DNA of 64,000 bases from Mycobacteriaceae bacterium. GTDB lineage: Bacteria > Actinomycetota > Actinomycetes > Mycobacteriales > Mycobacteriaceae. A program made the position numbers and the translations under genes. The notes under the pieces are model-generated. The model was not told where the DNA came from, did no database searches, and was given only the letters and a program-made list of their open reading frames with translations. Shown in pieces: positions 27,562-35,212 of this stretch (position 1 is the stretch's first letter; every line of letters starts with the position of its first letter). The stretch covers positions 1-64,000 of the forward strand of contig JAIEPH010000078.1 in NCBI GenBank assembly GCA_019749805.1. Reading direction: 5' to 3'.

Positions 27562-28470
27562 GTGTCCGACGCCGTCATTGCGATCGCCGGATCGTCCGGC
27601 CTCATCGGTTCTGCTTTGGTGTATGCCCTGCGGGCCACCGATCGCCGGGTGCTGCGGATTGTGCGCCGCGCACCGTCCAACCCCGACGAGGTGTTTTGGA
27701 ACCCCGACACCGGCGAATTCGACCCGGGCGCGTTGGCCGGGGTTGACGCCGTGGTGAACCTGTGCGGTGTCAATGTCGGCGACAAACGATGGTCGGGTGC
27801 GTTCAAGCAGGCCCTGCGCGACAGCCGTATCGGGCCGACCGAGGTGTTGTCCGCCGCGGTCGCGGAAGCCGGTGTGCCGGTGCTCGTCAACGCCAGCGCG
27901 GTGGGTTACTACGGCAACACCGGCAGCCGCACCGTCGACGAAACCACGCCCCCAGGCGACGGCTTCCTGGCCCAATTGGGCCAGGATTGGGAGGCCGCGG
28001 TGGCGGCTGCCGAGCGCAGCGGCGCCAGGGTGGTTCTGCTGCGCAGTGGACTGGTGCTGACGGATGCCGGCGGGGTGCTCGGCCGCCTCAAACTGCTGTT
28101 CTCGCTTGGGCTGGGTGCCCGGCTCGGCGACGGACGCCAATACATGCCGTGGATAAGCCTCGAGGACGAGGTGCGCGCGATTCTGTTCGCGATCACCAAG
28201 GACGAGTTGTCGGGTCCGGTGAATCTGACCGGACCCGCGCCGGTTACCAACGCCGAGTTCACCACCGCCCTTGGACGCGCAGTGAATCGCCCCACACCGC
28301 TGATGGTGCCCGGCTTCGCATTGCGGGCCGCGTTCGGCGAGTTCGCCGACGAAGGCCTGCTCGGAGGCCAGCGCGCCATTCCGGCCGCCCTGGAGCGCGC
28401 CGGATTCGAGTTCCGACATAACACGATCGGCGAGGCGCTGGCGTTCGCCACCGCGCCGAAGGCCGGCTAG
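27562..28470 (+). CDS. NAD(P)-binding epimerase, TIGR01777 family
   Basis: A 302-residue extended short-chain dehydrogenase (YfcH/SulA-like; Rv2216 position). The nucleotide-binding loop GSSGLIGSAL is at about residues 9-18. The NASAVGYYGNTG segment and a C-terminal DUF1731 part (FALRAAFGEFADEGLLGGQRAIPAALERAGFEF) are typical. Its substrate is unknown. It lies between dlaT and lipB on the same strand (24 bp after dlaT, 17 bp before lipB), so it is likely cotranscribed with the lipoate genes. Confidence 0.92.
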   Translation: MSDAVIAIAGSSGLIGSALVYALRATDRRVLRIVRRAPSNPDEVFWNPDTGEFDPGALAGVDAVVNLCGVNVGDKRWSGAFKQALRDSRIGPTEVLSAAVAEAGVPVLVNASAVGYYGNTGSRTVDETTPPGDGFLAQLGQDWEAAVAAAERSGARVVLLRSGLVLTDAGGVLGRLKLLFSLGLGARLGDGRQYMPWISLEDEVRAILFAITKDELSGPVNLTGPAPVTNAEFTTALGRAVNRPTPLMVPGFALRAAFGEFADEGLLGGQRAIPAALERAGFEFRHNTIGEALAFATAPKAG

Positions 28471-28487
28471 CGCGTACCGTCAAAGAC

Positions 28488-29180
28488 ATGGCGCCAGTGT
28501 CCATTCGGTCGGTGACGACACCCATCGACGTGCAACGACTAGGCACCTTCGACTATCGGCAGGCCTGGCAGCTGCAGCGCGAGCTGGCCGACGCCCGCAT
28601 CGCAGGCGGCCCCGACACACTGCTGCTGCTCGAACACCCCTCGGTCTACACGGCGGGAAAGCGCACCCTGCCCAGTGAAAGGCCCGGCACACCCGACGTT
28701 CCCGTCATCGATACCGACCGCGGCGGCAAGATCACCTGGCACGGCCCCGGACAGTTGGTGGGCTATCCGGTGATCGGTCTGGCCGAGCCGTTGGACGTGG
28801 TGAATTTTGTTCGGCGCCTTGAGGAGTCGCTCATCACGGTGTGCGCTGACCTCGGCTTGGAGACCTGCAGGATCGAGGGCCGCTCCGGGGTGTGGGTGCG
28901 TGGGTCTTCCTCGAGATCGGCTGCCGCTCCGGCCCGCAAGGTGGCCGCCGTCGGTATCCGGGTGTCGCGGTCGACGACACTGCACGGGTTCGCGCTGAAC
29001 TGCGATTGCGACCTGTCCGCGTTCTCGGCGATCGTGCCGTGTGGCATCTCCGATGCCGGGGTCACCTCGTTGACCGCCGAGTTGGGCCGGCAGATCCAGG
29101 TTGCCGACGTCATCGAGCCGGTGGCCGCGGCCGTCGGTGCCGCCCTCGACGGCCGCCTGTCGGTAGCATTGACGCAGTGA
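28488..29180 (+). CDS. lipB: Octanoyltransferase
   Basis: LipB moves octanoyl from acyl carrier protein onto lipoyl domains, such as the two in DlaT next door. It has 230 residues. The catalytic pair is K151 (in PARKVAAVGIRV) and C185 (in VPCGIS), and the GKITWHGPGQLVGYP segment is intact. A Ser/Ala-rich insert (GSSSRSAAAPA) precedes the catalytic lysine and seems longer than in M. tuberculosis. The stop overlaps the lipA start as GTGA. Confidence 0.95.
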   Translation: MAPVSIRSVTTPIDVQRLGTFDYRQAWQLQRELADARIAGGPDTLLLLEHPSVYTAGKRTLPSERPGTPDVPVIDTDRGGKITWHGPGQLVGYPVIGLAEPLDVVNFVRRLEESLITVCADLGLETCRIEGRSGVWVRGSSSRSAAAPARKVAAVGIRVSRSTTLHGFALNCDCDLSAFSAIVPCGISDAGVTSLTAELGRQIQVADVIEPVAAAVGAALDGRLSVALTQ

Positions 29181-30148
29181 CCGTAGCTCCTGGGTCCAAT
29201 GTCGCCGGCCATGCGGCTCCGGAAGGCCGAAAGCTGCTGCGTCTCGAGGTGCGCAATGCCGAGACGCCGATCGAGCGTAAGCCGCCGTGGATCAAGACCC
29301 GGGCCAAGATGGGCCCGGAGTACCAGAACCTCAAGGCGCTGGTCCGACGCGAGGGCTTGCACACCGTCTGCGAGGAGGCGGGCTGCCCCAACATCTTCGA
29401 ATGCTGGGAGGACCGGGAGGCCACGTTCCTCATCGGCGGCGAGCAGTGCACCCGGCGCTGCGACTTCTGCCAGATCGACACCGGCAAACCCGCCGAACTC
29501 GACCGTGACGAGCCGCGCCGCGTCGCCGAAAGTGTGCAGGCGATGGGACTGCGTTATTCGACGGTCACCGGGGTGGCCCGCGACGACCTTCCCGACGGCG
29601 GTGCCTGGCTGTACGCCGAGACCGTCCGCGCCATCAAGCAACTGAACCCGAACACGGGCGTTGAGTTGCTGATCCCCGATTTCAACGCCGATCCGCAACT
29701 GCTGGCCCAGGTGTTCGAGGCGCGGCCAGAAGTGTTGGCGCACAACGTCGAAACGGTGCCCCGCATCTTCAAACGGATCCGGCCGGGGTTCCGCTACGAA
29801 CGCAGCCTGTCGGTGCTGACGGCGGCGCGCGCCGCCGGTCTGGTCACCAAGTCCAACCTGATACTCGGCATGGGCGAGACACCGGACGAGGTGCGCGCGG
29901 CATTGACCGATCTGCACGGCGCGGGCTGCGACCTCGTGACCATCACGCAGTACCTGCGACCGTCGGTGCGGCATCACCCCGTCGAGCGCTGGGTCAAGCC
30001 CGAGGAGTTCGTCGAACACGAGCGCTTCGCCACCGAGCTCGGCTTCGCCGGTGTCCTCGCCGGCCCGCTGGTGCGGTCGTCGTACCGAGCCGGACGCCTG
30101 TATGCACAGGCCGTCGCGGCTCGGCCTGCGGACCCAGTCGTATCCTGA
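29177..30148 (+). CDS. lipA: Lipoyl synthase (radical SAM)
   Basis: LipA inserts two sulfurs into octanoyl-lipoyl domains to finish lipoate. It has 323 residues. Both [4Fe-4S] cluster motifs are present: C65, C70, C76 for the sacrificial auxiliary cluster and C91-x3-C95-x2-C98 for the radical SAM cluster. The GTG start overlaps the lipB stop, so lipB-lipA are translationally coupled. The C-terminal part has QYLRPSVRHHPVERWVKPEEF, a family hallmark. Confidence 0.97.
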   Translation: MTVAPGSNVAGHAAPEGRKLLRLEVRNAETPIERKPPWIKTRAKMGPEYQNLKALVRREGLHTVCEEAGCPNIFECWEDREATFLIGGEQCTRRCDFCQIDTGKPAELDRDEPRRVAESVQAMGLRYSTVTGVARDDLPDGGAWLYAETVRAIKQLNPNTGVELLIPDFNADPQLLAQVFEARPEVLAHNVETVPRIFKRIRPGFRYERSLSVLTAARAAGLVTKSNLILGMGETPDEVRAALTDLHGAGCDLVTITQYLRPSVRHHPVERWVKPEEFVEHERFATELGFAGVLAGPLVRSSYRAGRLYAQAVAARPADPVVS

Positions 30149-30152
30149 ACAA

Positions 30153-30905
30153 ATGGCAAAACCCCGCAATACCGCCGCGAACAAGGCGGCCAAGGCCGAG
30201 GCCAAAGCGGCCCGGAAGGCAGCGTCCAAGCAGCGCCGTAGCCAGCTGTGGCAGGCCTTCCAGATTCAGCGCAAAGAGGACAAGCGGCTCCTGCCCTACA
30301 TGATCGGCGCGTTCGTGCTGATCGTGGCGGCCTCGGTGGCCCTCGGGATCTTCGCCGGCGGGTTCACCACGTACCTGATGATTCCGCTGGGCGTGGTGCT
30401 TGGAGCGCTCGTCGCGTTCATCATCTTCGGCCGCCGGGCGCAGAAGTCGGTGTACCGCAAGGCCGAAGGGCAGACCGGTGCGGCGGCGTGGGCGCTGGAC
30501 AATCTGCGCGGCAAGTGGCGGGTTACCCCCGGCGTCGCGGCCACCGGTCATTTCGACGCGGTCCACCGGGTGATCGGACGTCCCGGCGTGATCTTCGTGG
30601 GTGAAGGTTCGGCGTCGCGGGTCAAGCCGCTGCTGGCTCAGGAGAAGAAACGCACCGCGCGACTGGTGGGCGACGTCCCGATCTACGACATCGTGATCGG
30701 CAACGGCGAGGACGAGGTTCCGCTCGCCAAGCTCGAACGCCACCTCAACAAGCTGCCCGCGAACATCACCGTCAAGCAGATGGACTCACTGGAGTCGCGG
30801 CTGGCGGCGCTCGGCACCAAGATCGGACCCGCCGCGATGCCGAAGGGCCCGCTGCCGGCACAGGCCAAGATGCGCGGCGTGCAACGCACTGTCCGAAGGA
30901 AGTGA
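30153..30905 (+). CDS. DUF4191 membrane protein, Rv2219 type
   Basis: A 250-residue protein of unknown function. The first 45 residues are rich in Lys, Ala and Arg and probably cytoplasmic. Two membrane helices lie at about 50-70 and 74-93. The remainder is a soluble domain (VTPGVAATGHFDAVHRVIGRPGVIFVGEG) that may bind membrane or nucleic acid. It begins 4 bp after lipA, so it belongs to the lipB-lipA transcript. I chose the ATG at 30153 after the lipA stop. Confidence 0.9.
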   Translation: MAKPRNTAANKAAKAEAKAARKAASKQRRSQLWQAFQIQRKEDKRLLPYMIGAFVLIVAASVALGIFAGGFTTYLMIPLGVVLGALVAFIIFGRRAQKSVYRKAEGQTGAAAWALDNLRGKWRVTPGVAATGHFDAVHRVIGRPGVIFVGEGSASRVKPLLAQEKKRTARLVGDVPIYDIVIGNGEDEVPLAKLERHLNKLPANITVKQMDSLESRLAALGTKIGPAAMPKGPLPAQAKMRGVQRTVRRK

Positions 30906-30924
30906 CACCGGTCCCGGGGGCAAT

Positions 30925-31047
30925 CAGGCGGTGCACGCCAACACCCTCGGTGCCGCCTACCAGATCCGGTTGGACGCCTTGGTGGGCTCGCTGGAGGTAG
31001 GCAAGCTCGCAGACTTGATCGTGCTCGACAAGAACATCAGCGTTTGA
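30925..31047 (+). pseudogene. C-terminal remnant of a YtcJ-like amidohydrolase
   Basis: About 40 codons read QAVHANTLGAAYQIRLDA, then LVGSLEVGKLADLIVLDKN and a TGA at 31045. This is the characteristic last segment of amidohydrolase-3/YtcJ enzymes (AAYQ ... VGS-EVGKLADL-VLD). The metal-binding core is absent, and the frame differs from the gene before it, so it is not an extension of that protein. The tail overlaps the end of the convergent RDD gene by 11 bp. It looks like the last piece of a deleted gene. Confidence 0.72.
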
Positions 31048-31519
31048 CGACCGCCGTGCCCGTGAAGCGGTCCTGGTAGCCGCGCAGATCGCTGTCGGTG
31101 AACAGCGCCGGGATGACGAAGAACACCAGGATCCCGCGTACTGTCGCGCGGCCGAGGCCGACGTGAATCCGATTGTCGATGGAGGCCACCCGCACGCCGA
31201 GTGCCAGCTGTCCCGGTGTGAAGCCGAACAGGCGCACGGAGACGATGCCGAGCACGACCCAGACCACGGCGATAGAGGTGGATCCCAGCGGGGTGTAGAG
31301 GAAGGTCTGCTGGTTCATCAGACCGAGCGCGACAAGAAGCCCGACTAGTCCGTAGGCGATGAACCAGTCGATCAGCAGCGCGGCGATGCGCCTACCGAAC
31401 CCGGCAATCGAACCGGGGCCGAATTCGGGCAAACCGAGGCGCTGACCGGGATATTCGTTGAGTCCTGATTCGCTGCCCGGTTCGGACCCCGACAGCCAGG
31501 ACCCCAATGCGCGGACCAT
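31037..31519 (-). CDS. RDD family membrane protein
   Basis: A 160-residue membrane protein. After a polar N terminus it has the RDD-type start FGRRIAALLIDWFIAYGLVG, with Arg and Asp in the first helix, then two more helices and a GQLALGVRVASIDN loop. RDD proteins are of mostly unknown function, possibly transport-related. It is divergent from glnA1 by 118 bp, and the shared gap carries the GlnR-type boxes, so both genes could feel that regulator. Confidence 0.88.
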   Translation of the reverse strand: MVRALGSWLSGSEPGSESGLNEYPGQRLGLPEFGPGSIAGFGRRIAALLIDWFIAYGLVGLLVALGLMNQQTFLYTPLGSTSIAVVWVVLGIVSVRLFGFTPGQLALGVRVASIDNRIHVGLGRATVRGILVFFVIPALFTDSDLRGYQDRFTGTAVVKR

Positions 31520-31547
31520 ACTGTCAGGATATGCGCTGCGGCATTGC

Positions 31548-31585
31548 GTAACTTCCGCGCAACATGCACTTGACGGCGGTGCAAC
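31548..31585 (+). promoter_or_regulatory. Two-box GlnR-type operator upstream of glnA1
   Basis: Four 5-base half-sites spaced exactly 6 bases apart: GTAAC, GCAAC, TTGAC and GCAAC, beginning at 31548, 31559, 31570 and 31581. This matches the actinobacterial GlnR pattern (gTnAC-n6-GaAAC, repeated). The third half-site also looks like a -35 hexamer (TTGACG). It ends 52 bp before the glnA1 start. Confidence 0.75.
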
Positions 31586-31637
31586 ATCGTGTCCATAGCG
31601 TCAACGCGCGGGTTACCAGATATAAGGAGAGTTCTCA

Positions 31638-33074
<1,437 letters not shown>

Positions 33075-33093
33075 GTAACGAGCTCTGACGAAA

Positions 33094-33121
33094 GGGCCGG
33101 TGGCGTTTGCGCCGCCGGCCC
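33094..33121 (+). terminator. Terminator hairpin after glnA1
   Basis: A 12-bp stem (GGGCCGGTGGCG with CGCCGCCGGCCC, one G-T pair) closes on a TTTG loop 19 bp after the glnA1 stop. It insulates glnA1 from the DoxX-family gene. Confidence 0.8.
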
Positions 33122-33174
33122 TTCGGGCATTCTGCTGTGAAATTTTTGTCCGTCCTGCCGTAGGGTTGCAGCAC

Positions 33175-33714
33175 ATGACGACCAATCTGGACGCACGCCT
33201 CGCCAGCTACTCCTCCCCGTTCCTGAGCATCTTCCGCATCGTCTTCGGCCTGCTGTTCACGATGCACGGCACACAGAAACTGTTCGACTGGCCGATCGCT
33301 GCGCCTGCGCCGATAGAAGCGGGCTCCTTCCCGTACTGGTGGGCCGGACTCATCGAATTGGTCCTGGGCATCCTGATCACCCTTGGGCTGTTCACCCGGA
33401 TCGCGGCGTTCATCGCCTCTGGCGAGATGGCATTCGCATACTTCTATGCGCACTGGCCCATCCTCAAGGGTGATGCGACTCAGCCGTTCTGGCCGATCGC
33501 CAATGGCGGTGAACTGGCCGTCCTGTATTGCTTCGCGTTCCTGCTGCTCGCCGGTATGGGTGCGGGCGTGTGGTCGGCCGACAGCCGCCGCCGCACCCGC
33601 ACGGGAGGCGCGGCGCCGGGCCGTGTGGTGACCGGAACCGCCGCGCCGGCAGGCTATGCGACCGGACAGCCCGTCCGTCGGGGCGGCCTGCTGAGTAGGT
33701 TCCGCCGCCGCTAG
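33175..33714 (+). CDS. DoxX family membrane protein
   Basis: A 179-residue membrane protein with four helices. The N-terminal FRIVFGLLFTMHGTQKLF segment and the GLIELVLGILITLGLFTR segment are typical of the DoxX family, linked in mycobacteria to redox homeostasis. The tail after residue 135 is Arg/Gly-rich and cytoplasmic. I chose the ATG at 33175; the frame upstream runs through the glnA1 terminator. It converges with the F420 enzyme gene, overlapping it by 4 bp. Confidence 0.9.
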   Translation: MTTNLDARLASYSSPFLSIFRIVFGLLFTMHGTQKLFDWPIAAPAPIEAGSFPYWWAGLIELVLGILITLGLFTRIAAFIASGEMAFAYFYAHWPILKGDATQPFWPIANGGELAVLYCFAFLLLAGMGAGVWSADSRRRTRTGGAAPGRVVTGTAAPAGYATGQPVRRGGLLSRFRRR

Positions 33715-34568
33715 TCCAGCGCCATGTCCTTGCGGAACTTGCGCATACCGTCGATCTTCTCGTCGAGGGTGGCCAGCGGTCCCGAGTAGAACATCCACGG
33801 CATCGTGATGATGCCGTCGATTCCGCCCGCCTTCGCGCGGTCGTAGTGCTCGGGGGTGAACGCGTCGGTCAGCGGCGTGATCACGACGAAGTCGTCCATC
33901 GACAGGCCCTGCGCGACCCGCATTTCGCGTAGCTTTTCCACTCGTATCAGCGCCTGATCGGTGCTGATCAGGTCGCCGATCCAGCCGTCGTGTTTCGCGG
34001 CGCGACGCAGTGCAATGTCGGAGAGACCGCCGACGTAGATCGGAATGGGCGGTGGCGTCGGCTCCATCTCCAACCGCGGGGTCTGGTAGAACTCGCCGTC
34101 GAACTCGGTCCAGCCCGGCTTCCAGAGCTCCTTCATCAGCGCCAGCATCTCGTCGGTGCGCTTACCGCGACGGGCGAACTGCCGCCCCATCAGGGTGAAC
34201 TCTTCCTCGCACCAGCCGACCCCGATACCGAGTTCCAACCGCCCGCCGGCCAACAATGCCGACGTGCCAATCGATTTCGCCGCCGAGTACGGGTCACGCA
34301 TCGCGGGCAAGTAGACGGTCGTGACGAACCGCAGCCGCGTCGTCACCATGGCGAGGGCGCCGATCAGCACCCAGGGGTCCGGCCAGTCGGTGAAGGCTTC
34401 CCACCGCCGCTTGCCGTCCTTGGTATACGGATACGGCGTCGTCAGCGTCTCGAGGTTGATCACATGGTCCGGGATGCCCAGACCGTCGTAGCCGAGATCA
34501 TCCGCGGCCTTGGCGATCTCGACGACTTCCCGGGTGTCCAGGAAGGCAGCGCTCACATAGATCTTCAT
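33711..34568 (-). CDS. LLM-class F420-dependent oxidoreductase
   Basis: A 285-residue TIM-barrel flavin/F420 enzyme of the luciferase-like monooxygenase superfamily. The family pattern LLAGGRLELGIGVGWCEEEF is near residue 108-127, and TLTTPYPYTKDGKR is near the N terminus. Such enzymes use reduced F420 in mycobacteria; the substrate cannot be told. The ATG overlaps the stop of the thioesterase gene by 4 bp, so the two are coupled. Confidence 0.92.
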   Translation of the reverse strand: MKIYVSAAFLDTREVVEIAKAADDLGYDGLGIPDHVINLETLTTPYPYTKDGKRRWEAFTDWPDPWVLIGALAMVTTRLRFVTTVYLPAMRDPYSAAKSIGTSALLAGGRLELGIGVGWCEEEFTLMGRQFARRGKRTDEMLALMKELWKPGWTEFDGEFYQTPRLEMEPTPPPIPIYVGGLSDIALRRAAKHDGWIGDLISTDQALIRVEKLREMRVAQGLSMDDFVVITPLTDAFTPEHYDRAKAGGIDGIITMPWMFYSGPLATLDEKIDGMRKFRKDMALD

Positions 34569-35200
34569 CCGGCGTCACGCGCCCACGCCGGGCGAATGAA
34601 CACGCCTTCCGCCTCGACCGTCGGGCCGTCGGCATCCTTCAAATAGCCTCGGGCGAAAGTCTTCACACCCTCGGACCGCTCTACAAAAGCCTCCGCGCGC
34701 AGCGGCCCCAGCGGCGTGCCACGCAAATAGCGCAGTGAGATCGTGCCGGTGAACTTCGGCTGCGTCAGCCCATCGCTGGCCGCCTCGCCGAGCAGGTGGT
34801 CGAGCACCAGGGCGCAGATGCCACCGTGCACCCATCCCGGTGGCCCCTCGTAGGCGCCGCTGAGGGTGAATTCGCTCCAGCACTGTCCATCGTCCTCGTG
34901 GTGGATGATCATCGGTGGCGCGATCGCATTCCGCAGTCCCACAGCGGGATTGGCCCACGCCAGTGGCCGCCCGGTGGCCTCGTGCCGCAGCGTCGACGTG
35001 ACGGCGCGCTGCTTGCTCTCGAGCAGCGCGGTCAACGCGTCGATCTTGTCCTGAGCGTCGCGCACGGTGTCCTCGTCGACCTCGGTATGCAGGCCGGCGT
35101 CGATGAGCCTGCGCAGCGATTCGGTCAGCGGTCCGTACAGCGCGCGTTGGCGCTCGTACTCCGCATCGCTGATCACGTCGAACCCGAAGTCCATACTCAC
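34565..35200 (-). CDS. PaaI-type hotdog thioesterase
   Basis: A 211-residue hotdog-fold acyl-CoA thioesterase. The catalytic segment GWVHGGICALVLDHLLGEAA (HGG and downstream Asp) is at about residues 115-134, and GTISLRYLRGTPLG is the typical beta segment. The N-terminal 60 residues are helical and polar. It is followed by the F420 enzyme in the same operon, suggesting a shared lipid or xenobiotic acyl-CoA route, which is inference. glnE ends only 12 bp upstream of its start. Confidence 0.9.
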   Translation of the reverse strand: MSMDFGFDVISDAEYERQRALYGPLTESLRRLIDAGLHTEVDEDTVRDAQDKIDALTALLESKQRAVTSTLRHEATGRPLAWANPAVGLRNAIAPPMIIHHEDDGQCWSEFTLSGAYEGPPGWVHGGICALVLDHLLGEAASDGLTQPKFTGTISLRYLRGTPLGPLRAEAFVERSEGVKTFARGYLKDADGPTVEAEGVFIRPAWARDAG

Positions 35201-35212
35201 TCGCTGTACCTT

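Noticed and set aside
26134..28419. A 761-codon open frame on the minus strand opposite dlaT and the epimerase gene
   Set aside because: It is antisense to conserved genes; its Gly/Leu/Arg repeats merely mirror the DlaT EP/KP linker.
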